Shown here in pieces: positions 36,873 through 46,801 of a stretch of 46,801 nucleotides of DNA; within the stretch, counting starts at the first letter, position 1; each line of letters starts with the position of its first letter. The stretch comes from an uncultured Treponema sp. Lineage in GTDB: Bacteria; Spirochaetota; Spirochaetia; Treponematales; Treponemataceae. Below the pieces are notes generated by a model. It had not been told where the DNA came from and did not search any database. It saw only the letters and a list, made by a program, of their open reading frames with translations. A program made the position numbers and the translations under genes. The stretch covers positions 1 through 46,801 of the forward strand of contig CAMWIU010000004.1 of NCBI GenBank assembly GCA_947174385.1, in the 5' to 3' direction.

Positions 36873-38870
36873 CTACTCTTTTTTGAAGCGGTCAATTTGC
36901 TCGCCGATTTTGGCTATTGTCTGCTTCATCTCGCCGGAGATTGCGCCGAGCGCGAAGCCGGTATCGTGTATCATCCTCGCGCCCACCGCCATCTCGTCCA
37001 TGCTCGACTTCATAGAGCCGGTCGCGTCCTGAAGCTTGCGCATTTCCTCCAAAATTGACTTGCTCCCCTCCGCCATTTCCTCCGCGAACGAGCGAACTTC
37101 ATTCGTGCTTGAATTCATTTCGCGCAACGTGCCAGTGATTTGCTGGCTGCCGTCGTTCTGCTCCCGCATTGCCGACTTTATCTGCCGTACAAGCTGGTCG
37201 GTCTGCTGAATCTCGTCCGCCACCGACGTGAACGCCCTGCTCGACTCCTGAGAGACGGCGACCACATCCATGATTGACGACTGGATCACCTTCAGCTGCT
37301 CGCCGATTGTCTTTGACTGCGCCGAGGATGTCTCGGAGAGCTTTCGGATTTCATCAGCGACGACGGCGAAGCCTTTTCCCGCCTCGCCCGCATGCGCCGC
37401 CTCAATCGCAGCGTTCATGGCAAGGAGGTTCGTCTGCTCCGCGATGTTCGCGATCGCCTGATTCGCCTCCTGAAGCATATTCGACTGCTGTTCGATTTGC
37501 GTGATTTTTTCGTTGACCGCGCTTTGCTTCTGCGCGCCGTTCTGCGCCTGCTGCTCCAAATCCCCGAACGACGATGCCATCCGCTCCACGGTGGAGTTGA
37601 CGCTCGCTATGTTCCCCACCATCTGCTCTACCGCACTGCTCGCCTGCGTCACGCCGGAAGTCTGCGAATGAATAAGTCTCTTGAGGCTTTCTATGTTCGC
37701 GGCAATTTGGTTCACCGCGCCAGCAGACTCCTCCACGCCCGCGCTTTGCCCGGTAATCTGCGAGTGCATGCTTTCGATGTTCGCGAGAATCTGCGTTATT
37801 GCGCTCGCAGTGTCTTCCGCGCTCGCCTCCATCTTCTGCCCGACAACGCCAAGTTCCTCGCGCGATGAAGTCACGTCCTTTATGACAGAATTGATTTTTT
37901 CCATTTCCGCTCCGAGCCTCTCGCCGAGTGCGCCAGCCTTAGCCTCGACCGAATTGACAACAAGCGATATTGCGACGATTCCCACAACCACAAGAATCAA
38001 TATGATTACTGAGATGAGCGCGATTTTCTTTTTGAGACTGCCCGTGAAGTCCGCGACAGGACCGAACGCCGCGACGTTCCACGGCGTGATTCCGATTGAC
38101 TTTGAGACATAGTAGCCGTCGCCCGCGATAACCGCGTCACGCCCGGTGAAATATCTCGCCATCTCGCCCTGCGCTATTCCAACTTCGTCCGCGAACGCAT
38201 ACCGCTCGTTCATAAGCCTTGTCGGATCGGGATTCGTAACGTAGCGACCGTCCGCCTCAAGAATGTAGAGTTTTCCGTTCTGCGAAATCTGGATGTCGCG
38301 GATTGCGCCCGCAAGCCCTTCAAGCCCGATGTCGAAGCCCGTGATGCCGACCATCTGATTCCGCGAATTGTAGATTGCCTTGGTGAACGAAACGCAGTAG
38401 GCGTTGGTGCGCACGTTGAGATAGGCGTAGCAATAGGTGTCTCCCTGCGCCGCCATCGCGCCCACATACCAAGGCCGCGTCGATTGATCCCACGTCTCGT
38501 CCGGCGGCGACCAGTCGTAACTCATGATAAGCGTGCCGCCCTGCGGGAGCGGCGTGACCGTCGTCCAGTAGTAGCTCGCCGTGTCATACTGCGCGGCCAC
38601 CGAGCGCAGAAGCCGGCTGATCGTGTCGAAGTCCTGATTCTCGCGCGTGAACGCCACAATGTCGTCCAGCGTGGCGAGCGGCGCTTTGAACACGTCCATA
38701 ATCGCATTGGACGCGACCTCCGCCGAAGTCGTAGCGCGCTCGATGATGTTCTCGTTGATGATCCCGTTCGCCGTGAGCGAGAAAGCCAGCAGGCTGAATC
38801 CCCCGATGACTCCGAGCGGAATGAAACTTGTGAGGAACACAATTGGGGTGAGCTTGAATTTACGTTTCAT
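36873..38870 (-). CDS. Methyl-accepting chemotaxis protein (Cache-type sensor)
   Basis: Two TM, Cache-like ectodomain, signalling hairpin [41 protein letters not shown]. Confidence 0.96.
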   Translation of the reverse strand: MKRKFKLTPIVFLTSFIPLGVIGGFSLLAFSLTANGIINENIIERATTSAEVASNAIMDVFKAPLATLDDIVAFTRENQDFDTISRLLRSVAAQYDTASYYWTTVTPLPQGGTLIMSYDWSPPDETWDQSTRPWYVGAMAAQGDTYCYAYLNVRTNAYCVSFTKAIYNSRNQMVGITGFDIGLEGLAGAIRDIQISQNGKLYILEADGRYVTNPDPTRLMNERYAFADEVGIAQGEMARYFTGRDAVIAGDGYYVSKSIGITPWNVAAFGPVADFTGSLKKKIALISVIILILVVVGIVAISLVVNSVEAKAGALGERLGAEMEKINSVIKDVTSSREELGVVGQKMEASAEDTASAITQILANIESMHSQITGQSAGVEESAGAVNQIAANIESLKRLIHSQTSGVTQASSAVEQMVGNIASVNSTVERMASSFGDLEQQAQNGAQKQSAVNEKITQIEQQSNMLQEANQAIANIAEQTNLLAMNAAIEAAHAGEAGKGFAVVADEIRKLSETSSAQSKTIGEQLKVIQSSIMDVVAVSQESSRAFTSVADEIQQTDQLVRQIKSAMREQNDGSQQITGTLREMNSSTNEVRSFAEEMAEGSKSILEEMRKLQDATGSMKSSMDEMAVGARMIHDTGFALGAISGEMKQTIAKIGEQIDRFKKE

Positions 38871-38920
38871 AAAAACTCCTTAATTTATGATGATTTTTGT
38901 TTGAACCAAATTGAAAGTGC

Positions 38921-38951
38921 TTTTGTCGCAAGGTAACGCCTTGCGACAAAA
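38921..38951. repeat. Perfect 13-bp inverted repeat TTTTGTCGCAAGG-taacg-CCTTGCGACAAAA in MCP leader
   Basis: arms 38921-38933 and 38939-38951. Confidence 0.85.
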
Positions 38952-38969
38952 CGCGCCGAGTGAGACTTT

Positions 38970-39299
38970 GGGAGCACTTTTGAACGCTGAAAATGCACGA
39001 GGAAAACAACGGGAGTACTTTTGAGGGTTGAAAATACGCCGGGAAAGTCTCGGGAGTTCTCCCGAAGGTTGAAAACACGTAGAGTGAGGCTTCGGGAGTG
39101 CTTTTGAAGGCTGAAATAGCGCTAGGAAAGAGACAAAAGGACTTTTGAAGGCAAAACCCGCGCCGGGGAAGCCTTGGGAACGCTCCCGAAGGTTGAAAAT
39201 GCACCAAGTGAGGATTCGGGAGTGCTTTTGAAAGCTGAAATCGCGCAAAGAAAGCGACAAAAGCACTTTTGAGGGGTGAAAACGCTCCGTGCAAAGCGA
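38970..39299. repeat. Minisatellite: about 8 units of 41/42 bp arranged in 124-bp higher-order repeats
   Basis: Unit anchors 38970, 39011, 39052, 39094, 39135, 39176, 39218, 39259; units n and n+3 most similar (124-bp offset). Confidence 0.85.
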
Positions 39300-39356
39300 C
39301 CCTTGCGACATAAGCAGCCCCAAAAAGGGCTGAGGCAAAAAAAACTAGATCGTTAT

Positions 39357-39365
39357 ACCCCCCCC
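39357..39365. repeat. C9 homopolymer (G9 on minus strand)
   Basis: tataCCCCCCCCCatac; minus strand reads G9 directly followed by TATAAC. Confidence 0.85.
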
Positions 39366-39467
39366 ATACTTAGGGTAGGTTTCGTGCTTGAGAAGTGAGT
39401 TTTGCTGAATCGTCCGCTATTGAACGCCATCATCATTTTATCCTTAACATCCGCGAGTTTAAATTGC

Positions 39468-39532
39468 GGAACAAAACATTCCGCTTCCGCTGGGGCTAGT
39501 TTCTGCATCGTTCCGCTTCCGTAAGGGACTTC
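39468..39532 (-). repeat. Dispersed repeat family copy B
   Basis: Reverse orientation match to 34251-34318. Confidence 0.8.
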
Positions 39533-39625
39533 AAAAACTTGGAAGCATGGCGAAACCTGCGGCCACCGAGCCTGTCGAGGTGACCGCCCCCAACTATTCC
39601 CTATTCATCATTAACCATTCACTAA

Positions 39626-41305
<1,680 letters not shown>

Positions 41306-41418
41306 AAAGAAACTCCGTAAAATTATTTTATTTGTAAGATAAATTCAATCAACAATAAATTTTAAGTGAAAAGTTTGAGTCTTGAAATTTGTATTTCCCA
41401 CCGAAAACAAAATTCAAT

Positions 41419-41838
41419 TTAAATTAAAACGTCGGAATCCGACTTGAGCACGAGATTCCGCTTGTACTCCGCGCTCGCGACCGAAAACAAATCCACATCT
41501 GGCTCTTTTCCGAGCATGGAAACTTGGCCGTCGAATTCAACGTTGTCGGCAATGCGAAGCCTTGCAGTTTCAATGTTGCCCATGACCTTGCTGCCATTGC
41601 ACATTTCGATTCGCTCGTCGGCGAGAATGTCGCCACGCACCGTCCCCGAAACCACGACCGAGCCGGCAGAAATCTTGTCCACCGTGCAGACGGCGGTCTT
41701 GTCGATTTCCAAGTTGCCGGACGATTTTATCGTGCCGTTGAATTTTCCGCTGATTTTCAAATTGTCGGTAAATTCCAAAACGCCGTCAAATTCAGTATCA
41801 GAGCCGAGAATCGTAATGTTCTTAGATGATTTTTCCAT
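41419..41838 (-). CDS. Bactofilin family protein
   Basis: GSDTEFDGVLEFTDNLKISGKFNGTIKSSGNLEIDKTAVCTVDKISAGSVVVSGTVRGDILADERIEM. Confidence 0.92.
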   Translation of the reverse strand: MEKSSKNITILGSDTEFDGVLEFTDNLKISGKFNGTIKSSGNLEIDKTAVCTVDKISAGSVVVSGTVRGDILADERIEMCNGSKVMGNIETARLRIADNVEFDGQVSMLGKEPDVDLFSVASAEYKRNLVLKSDSDVLI

Positions 41839-41840
41839 AA

Positions 41841-42152
41841 CTACTTTTCTTCGACGGGCAAATTCAACAAAGCGTTTTTCAATTCCTTGCCAGCGCGAAA
41901 CGCCGCCACATAATGCGGACGGCTTTCCGCGACATCGCCTGTCTTGGGATTGCGGGCGGACGCCCTGCCCTTCCTGAAACGCGGCTCGAAAGTGCCGAAA
42001 CCGCGAATTTCCATCGTAAAGCCGCGCGACAAGGATTTTTTGAGCTCGTCGAAAAGACAATCAACGATTTGCTGGATGTCTTTTTTTTCTTGCTTTGAAT
42101 TCTGGTATACGGATTCCACCAAATCATACTTCGTAATTTTTTTCGAAATCAT
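41841..42152 (-). CDS. HU-family DNA-binding protein
   Basis: TMEIRGFGTFEPRFRKGRASARNPKTGDVAESRPHYVAAFRAGKELKNAL. Confidence 0.93.
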   Translation of the reverse strand: MISKKITKYDLVESVYQNSKQEKKDIQQIVDCLFDELKKSLSRGFTMEIRGFGTFEPRFRKGRASARNPKTGDVAESRPHYVAAFRAGKELKNALLNLPVEEK

Positions 42153-42186
42153 ATTGCATCACCCAAAGCGAGAGCGTCAAAAAAGC

Positions 42187-42480
42187 CTACGCCTTGTTTT
42201 CCGCAGAAGATTCCGCGAACGTCTTGTTGAAAAGATGCGCCATGCGGGACTTTTTGCGAGAAGCGGCGTTCGCCTTGATGATGCCCTTTCCGCGGGCAGA
42301 ATCGAGACGGCTCGAAAGCTGCCTGAATTTCGCTTCCGCTCCCTCCTTGTCCTTTTTTTCAACGAGAGCCACGAACTGCTTCGCATAAGTGCGGCATTCA
42401 GTTTTCACCATCTTGTTGCGAAGACGTCTTTTTTCGCTCTGCGCGTGTCGCTTTTGCGCAGAAGTCTGATTCCTAGCCAA
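42187..42480 (-). CDS. rpsT: 30S ribosomal protein S20
   Basis: KRHAQSEKRRLRNKMVKTECRTYAKQF... AKGIIKANAASRKKSRMAHLFNK pattern. Confidence 0.95.
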   Translation of the reverse strand: MARNQTSAQKRHAQSEKRRLRNKMVKTECRTYAKQFVALVEKKDKEGAEAKFRQLSSRLDSARGKGIIKANAASRKKSRMAHLFNKTFAESSAENKA

Positions 42481-42512
42481 AGGATTCCTCCAAAACTAAT
42501 CTAATGGACAAA

Positions 42513-42541
42513 ATAATATCAAAAATAAAAAATAATGTCAA
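42513..42541 (-). promoter_or_regulatory. rpsT promoter TTGACA-17-TATTAT
   Basis: + strand TGTCAA 42536-42541, ATAATA 42513-42518. Confidence 0.7.
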
Positions 42542-42664
42542 GTAATAACTAGCATCGCAATGCAAAGATTTTTTAATTTGAAATGGCGAGCCAAAATCCA
42601 GCAAAAAGCGAAAACTGAAACGGGGAACAGAAATTCGCGCATGGACAAAAATCACGAATCGCGC

Positions 42665-42693
42665 TTGACATTCCCGCGTTTTTTTCATAGAAT
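42665..42693 (+). promoter_or_regulatory. sigma70-like promoter TTGACA-17-TAGAAT
   Basis: 42665-42670 and 42688-42693, followed by GGAGG and ATG 42731. Confidence 0.65.
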
Positions 42694-42730
42694 GTTTCAA
42701 TCAAAATTGAATTTTTTTTGGAGGAATAAA

Positions 42731-42904
42731 ATGGCTGGTGCAAGTAAAAACTCGCGAACGACTGTGGCCACGCAGAAATTCATCTGCCCCGATTGCGGCG
42801 GCGAAATCGTAATGAAAACGCTGTTGCAGGCTGGTCGCCTCAAGAACGTAGCAGAATGCAACAAGTGCAAGCGCACTGAACGCAGACCCAAGGATTTCAA
42901 ATAA
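42731..42904 (+). CDS. Small zinc-ribbon protein (57 aa)
   Basis: MAGASKNSRTTVATQKFICPDCGGEIVMKTLLQAGRLKNVAECNKCKRTERRPKDFK, two CxxC motifs, strong RBS and promoter. Confidence 0.8.
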   Translation: MAGASKNSRTTVATQKFICPDCGGEIVMKTLLQAGRLKNVAECNKCKRTERRPKDFK

Positions 42905-42942
42905 CTTGGCGATTTAAACAATGACGCAAGACTCGCAAGAGA

Positions 42943-42974
42943 TTCGCAGGGATTTTTTTCCTTGCGAATTTTTT
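42943..42974 (+). terminator. Rho-independent terminator-like hairpin
   Basis: TTCGCAGGGA-tttttt-TCCTTGCGAA followed by T6; enclosed by TGACGCAA / TTGCGTCA. Confidence 0.6.
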
Positions 42975-43121
42975 GGTTTTGCCTTGCGTCAAACTCGTCA
43001 ATCTGTTCTATTGCGATTCCGCTCCGCCGCGAAGGCCAAGTCTATTCGGATCGACATCACAAATTAAAGATTTCGTTAAAAATTAAAATTTCGACTCTGC
43101 ATTTTTAACAAGGAGAAAAAA

Positions 43122-43439
43122 ATGATATTGGTAAATACTGATTACATCACTGGCAAAAAACTTGAAATGCTCGGCCTTGTGAAGGGAAGCACGATTCAAT
43201 CAAAAAATGTCGTGAGGGACATCACGCAAGGTTTGAAAACGCTCGTGGGCGGCGAACTCAAGGCGTACAACGAAATGATGAACGACGCAAGGGAGCTTGC
43301 AACAAAGCGGATGATCGCGGAGGCGGAAAGCCTGGGCGCGGACGCAATCGTGAACATTCGGTATGCGTCGTCGTCTGTGATGCAGGGAGCCGCGGAAGTG
43401 ATTGTCTATGGCACGGCCGTAAAAATCACCGAACAGTAA
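43122..43439 (+). CDS. YbjQ-family (heavy-metal-binding domain) protein
   Basis: MILVNTDYITGKKLEMLGLVKGSTIQSKNVVRDITQGLKTLVGGELKAYNEMMNDARELATKRMIAEAESLGADAIVNIRYASSSVMQGAAEVIVYGTAVKI. Confidence 0.92.
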   Translation: MILVNTDYITGKKLEMLGLVKGSTIQSKNVVRDITQGLKTLVGGELKAYNEMMNDARELATKRMIAEAESLGADAIVNIRYASSSVMQGAAEVIVYGTAVKITEQ

Positions 43440-43461
43440 TCGCGAACGAATTTTAATTTTT

Positions 43462-43520
43462 CTGAAGCCCTTACGGTAGTGAAACGATGCAGATGCTAGC
43501 ACCAGCGGGAGCGAAAATTC
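43462..43520 (+). repeat. Dispersed repeat family copy C
   Basis: GAAGCCCTTACGGTAGTGAAACGATGCAGATGCTAGCACCAGCGGGAGCGAAAATTC vs 34251-34318. Confidence 0.75.
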
Positions 43521-43535
43521 GTGCGCGGATTTTTT

Positions 43536-43988
43536 ATGGAACAAAATATTATGGACAAAAAATTCTTTTGCCAATGGTTCAAAGGCTTTGAGGAAGGCTT
43601 GGACGAAATGGATTCGGAAAGCAGAAGCCGCCTTTTGAAGCATTGCGCAAAATGCTGCGCCGACACGGGCGTTTTGCAGTCGCACCTAAAACTGTACCAA
43701 GCCGTGAACGGAAACCGCGACGAGTTTTACCGCAGGCTTTGCGAACTGGGCAACGTTCGCGGCGAAGTCGCCATGCCCGGAAAAGAATATTTTATTTCGT
43801 TCCCGGACTGCGCGTGCGACCTCCATACCGCACTCGGCATCAACACGCCGAATCTGTGCGAATGCTCGCGGCAAAGCATCATTTATGTGGCTGAGCGCGT
43901 TTGGAAAGAAAGCGAAGTTCAAGTGGAGCAAATCGAAACCGTCCTTTCCGGCGGCGCGGAATGCAGGTTTAAAATCAAGTTTAGTTAA
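43536..43988 (+). CDS. Cys-rich conserved hypothetical protein
   Basis: CAKCCADTG..., FPDCACDLHTALGINTPNLCECSRQSIIYVAERVWK. Confidence 0.7.
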   Translation: MEQNIMDKKFFCQWFKGFEEGLDEMDSESRSRLLKHCAKCCADTGVLQSHLKLYQAVNGNRDEFYRRLCELGNVRGEVAMPGKEYFISFPDCACDLHTALGINTPNLCECSRQSIIYVAERVWKESEVQVEQIETVLSGGAECRFKIKFS

Positions 43989-44031
43989 ATTTGATTTTGA
44001 TGAAATTGCAAAAATTGCGCGAGAATTTTTT

Positions 44032-44709
44032 ATGGAAAAATATCATGAAATTAAAAAGCGGATTTTGGAACATGCCGAAAAGGATGCGATGACAAATCCG
44101 TGGGAAGAAATATCTTTGTCCGATTATGAAAATCACATGAAATTGGATTCCGTCAGGCAATTGCAGGCTTTGAACAAAATGATGAAAAATCAGTTTGACG
44201 CTTTTCCTGCAAGTTCCGCAATGATTTTGGGAATCGCAGGCGGCAACGGCTTGGAACACATTGACAGGAACAAATTCCAAAAAGTCTATGGCATCGATGT
44301 CAACGAAAAATATTTGAAGGCGGCCGCGCAAAGGTATTCCGAGTTTTCGGATATATTGGAATGCATTAAATTGAATCTGATTGATGAAACGGAAAGGCTT
44401 CCCCAAGCGGAATTGCTGCTTGCCAATTTGCTGATTGAATACATCGGATACGATTGCTTTAAAAAGGCTGTGATGCAAGTGCGGCCGAAATATGTTTCGT
44501 GCGTCATTCAGAAAAATGCGGAAGGCGGCTGGGTGTCCGACTCGCCTTATATCCACGCTTTTGACGGCCTTGAAAAAGTTCATACGCAAGTGGAAGAAAT
44601 TTCGCTTGTTCAAACTTTGAAAAGCATTGGATATAAAATGCTCGCGCAAAAAGAAAATCCATTGCCGAACGGAAAGAAATTGGTGCAACTGGATTTTTGC
44701 ATTTTGTGA
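44032..44709 (+). CDS. Class I SAM-dependent methyltransferase
   Basis: AMILGIAGGNGLEHIDRNKFQKVYGIDVNEKYLKAAAQRY. Confidence 0.85.
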   Translation: MEKYHEIKKRILEHAEKDAMTNPWEEISLSDYENHMKLDSVRQLQALNKMMKNQFDAFPASSAMILGIAGGNGLEHIDRNKFQKVYGIDVNEKYLKAAAQRYSEFSDILECIKLNLIDETERLPQAELLLANLLIEYIGYDCFKKAVMQVRPKYVSCVIQKNAEGGWVSDSPYIHAFDGLEKVHTQVEEISLVQTLKSIGYKMLAQKENPLPNGKKLVQLDFCIL

Positions 44710-44745
44710 AAAATTTGCGACGCAAGGAAATTCAGGAGACGCGAC

Positions 44746-45246
44746 ATGAAAGTGATAATTATAAATGGTCCTATGGGAGTGGGAAAAACGACGGTAGGAA
44801 AATACATTGCGGAAAAATATGCGGGAACGGCTTTTATCGACGGCGATTGGTGTTTGGACATTCATCCGTTTGTAGGAAATCGCGAAACTAAAATGATGGC
44901 AATAGACAACATTCTGCATTTGGTTGCCAATTATAAAAAATGTTCGATATGCAAAATGATCGTTTTGGTTTGGCTGATGGACGAGCGATGGGTTTATCAA
45001 AAAATCGTTGACGGAATTTTCGAAATGGAATTGGAAGCGAAAAGTTTTACTTTGGTGTGCGATAAGAACGCTTTGATAAACAGATGGGAAAATGACAAAA
45101 ATTGCGAATGGCGAACGACGGAATGGCTTACGGCAAGTTTGAAATCCTTGCCGCATTTTTCGTCTTTGGAAAATTGCATTGACACAAGCGATTTGAAAAT
45201 TGATGCGACGTGTGATATGATAATGCGTAAGATTTTCGAAGAATGA
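44746..45246 (+). CDS. P-loop kinase-like NTPase
   Basis: MKVIIINGPMGVGKTTVGKYIAEKYAGTAFIDGDW Walker A; nucleotide-kinase-like. Confidence 0.82.
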   Translation: MKVIIINGPMGVGKTTVGKYIAEKYAGTAFIDGDWCLDIHPFVGNRETKMMAIDNILHLVANYKKCSICKMIVLVWLMDERWVYQKIVDGIFEMELEAKSFTLVCDKNALINRWENDKNCEWRTTEWLTASLKSLPHFSSLENCIDTSDLKIDATCDMIMRKIFEE

Positions 45247-45338
45247 ATTGGCGGATGCGGTTTTTGAAAAGACATGAATTTTGAAATTCGTGCCGCAAGC
45301 ATCGATGTTTATTGATTGTCTTTTTATGGGGGAGCCAA

Positions 45339-45689
45339 ATGATCCAAAAAGTAAATTTAAAAAAAAATGCAAACATGCTTGACGAACTGTTCCGCTACAA
45401 AAGAGTCGGCACGCTGAACAATCACATGCTGAATGTTTTGCAGGCAGAAAACCGGACTTTGGATTTTCATACGCACGAAAATTCAGATGAGATGTTTTAT
45501 TGCATTGAGGGCGAATTCGACATTGAATTTGAAGACGGCTTGATGCACCTGTGCGAAGGCGATTTTATAATCATTCCCAAAGGAACGAAACATCGCCCCG
45601 TTTGCAAGGAGTTGGTCAAATGCCTTTTAATTGAAATCGAGGGAACGCTCAACAAAGAAAACACGGGCGGAACGTATGCAGACTGCTGA
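45339..45689 (+). CDS. Cupin-domain protein
   Basis: FHTHENSDEMFYCIEGEFDIEFEDGLMHLCEGDFIIIPKGTKHRPVC. Confidence 0.9.
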   Translation: MIQKVNLKKNANMLDELFRYKRVGTLNNHMLNVLQAENRTLDFHTHENSDEMFYCIEGEFDIEFEDGLMHLCEGDFIIIPKGTKHRPVCKELVKCLLIEIEGTLNKENTGGTYADC

Positions 45690-45722
45690 GATTTTTTTGC
45701 CGCGACGCAAAGTGAGAAAATT

Positions 45723-46124
45723 ATGGACATACGATATACGGACAAACGCGAGTTCAGCGAAAAAGAAGCCGAGGAACTTTTCCTTTCGGTGAATTGGGAA
45801 AGCGGAAAACGCCCCGCGCTACTTTACAAGGCTCTTCAAAATTGCGAGAGCGTTTTTACGGCTTGGGACGGCGAGCGGCTCGTCGGCCTTGCGAACGTAA
45901 TCGACGACGGCGCGATGACGGCTTATGTTCATTATCTGCTCGTTCGCCCCGAATATCAGGGCGCGGGCATCGGAAGAGAGCTTTTGTCGCTGGTAAAAAA
46001 ACGCTACAAGGATTTTCCATATTTGTTTCTCGTCGCGGAAAATCCGCCGCTCGTCGGATATTACGAAAAGCAAGGTTTTGAAAAAATCGGCGAGCGCAGC
46101 GTCATGGCGATTTCGAAAAAATAA
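45723..46124 (+). CDS. GNAT family N-acetyltransferase
   Basis: VHYLLVRPEYQGAGIGRELLSLVKKRY. Confidence 0.9.
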   Translation: MDIRYTDKREFSEKEAEELFLSVNWESGKRPALLYKALQNCESVFTAWDGERLVGLANVIDDGAMTAYVHYLLVRPEYQGAGIGRELLSLVKKRYKDFPYLFLVAENPPLVGYYEKQGFEKIGERSVMAISKK

Positions 46125-46208
46125 TTCGCGGCGCGGAAAATCGGTAATTTTCGGCTTGCAAAATTTTATTTAAATGTAAAACAAAAATAGGATGATAGGA
46201 AGATGCAA

Positions 46209-46739
46209 ATGGCGGACAAAAAAATCATAGCGGAAACGGAGCGGCTGATTTTGCGGCGGTACAAAAAAGAAGATTTGCAGGATTTGTTTGAATATTTGTC
46301 CGACGCAAAAGTCGTGGAATACGAGCCGTACAAGCCGATGACTTTTTCCGAAGCGAAAGAAAATCTCGAATGGCGAATCGGAACGGACGAAATGATTGCC
46401 GTCGAGTTGAAAGGTTCCCGCAAAATGATCGGCAATGTGTATTTGGGAAAACGCGATTTTGATTCGCTTGAAATCGGATTTGTTTTCAATCGCGATTTTT
46501 GGGGAAAAGGCTATGCCGCCGAAAGTTGCGAAGCGTTAATCGCGCAGGCGTTTTCAAACGGCGTTCACAGAATCTACGCGGAATGCGATCCCGCCAACAA
46601 GCGTTCATGGAAATTGCTTGAAGTGTTGGGATTTTTGCGCGAAGCACATTTTCGAAAAAACGTGTATTTTTGGAAAGACGAAAACGGAAAACCGATTTGG
46701 AAGGACACGTATGTTTATGCAAAGTTGAACAATGTTTAA
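46209..46739 (+). CDS. GNAT family N-acetyltransferase (RimJ/RimL-like)
   Basis: ETERLILRRYKKEDLQDLFEYLSD ... LEIGFVFNRDFWGKGYAAESCEALIAQAF. Confidence 0.9.
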   Translation: MADKKIIAETERLILRRYKKEDLQDLFEYLSDAKVVEYEPYKPMTFSEAKENLEWRIGTDEMIAVELKGSRKMIGNVYLGKRDFDSLEIGFVFNRDFWGKGYAAESCEALIAQAFSNGVHRIYAECDPANKRSWKLLEVLGFLREAHFRKNVYFWKDENGKPIWKDTYVYAKLNNV

Positions 46740-46755
46740 TTATAATTTAAGGCTC

Positions 46756-46784
46756 TTGACTAGTTAACTCAATCCAAATAGGAT
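46756..46784 (+). promoter_or_regulatory. Possible promoter TTGACT-17-TAGGAT for a gene beyond the window
   Basis: 46756-46761 and 46779-46784; overlapped by ACTAGTTA/TAACTAGT inverted repeat. Confidence 0.4.
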
Positions 46785-46801
46785 GTAACTAGTGATAAAA
46801 C

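Noticed and set aside
38970-39299. CRISPR array
   Set aside because: Units are degenerate and contiguous with 41/42-bp period, no invariant repeat with unique spacers, and no cas genes.
38860-39338. Two overlapping minus-strand ORFs (144 and 152 aa) with repeated FQPSK-like peptides
   Set aside because: They run over a 41/42-bp and 124-bp periodic repeat; the period is not a multiple of 3 and the open frames are explained by a stop-poor unit. Not called as genes.
43981-45372. 463-aa minus-strand ORF opposite the methyltransferase and kinase genes
   Set aside because: No recognisable motifs; plus-strand genes are supported by motifs and ribosome-binding sites.
43536-46739. Integron gene-cassette array (known in some treponemes)
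   Set aside because: Gene content is suggestive, but spacers of about 35-100 bp show no attC-like sites and no integrase is present.

Overview
Chromosomal window from a spirochaete; gene content and organisation suggest a Treponema-like bacterium (inference, not verified). About 48 protein-coding genes are supported. Main blocks: infA and dksA-like genes; an aerotolerance (Bat) operon on the minus strand (moxR, DUF58, a membrane protein, batA, a batB-TPR fusion, batD-SH3); an MmeI-like type II restriction-modification (RM) gene; a minus-strand block DEAD helicase / rpoN / hpf / hprK / ptsH / lexA / holA; a chemotaxis receptor; rho; bactofilin, HU and rpsT; and a 3' run of small accessory enzymes. 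No tRNA, rRNA, CRISPR array, transposase or integrase was recognised. Most notable observations: (1) the RM gene is split by a C8 homopolymer exactly where one extra C (or a -1 slip) would restore a 960-aa enzyme, suggesting phase variation. (2) Upstream of that gene is a structured control region with five tandem units at an exact 23-bp spacing plus nested perfect inverted repeats reaching a near-leaderless promoter. (3) A second C9 tract with almost the same flanks lies upstream of the MCP gene, next to a nested minisatellite (41/42-bp units inside a 124-bp higher-order repeat). (4) There are three families of dispersed intergenic repeats, one translatable as a conserved peptide. (5) Several genes have -10 boxes 5-8 nt from the start codon, suggesting leaderless mRNAs. 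All family assignments come from reading motifs; no database search was run.
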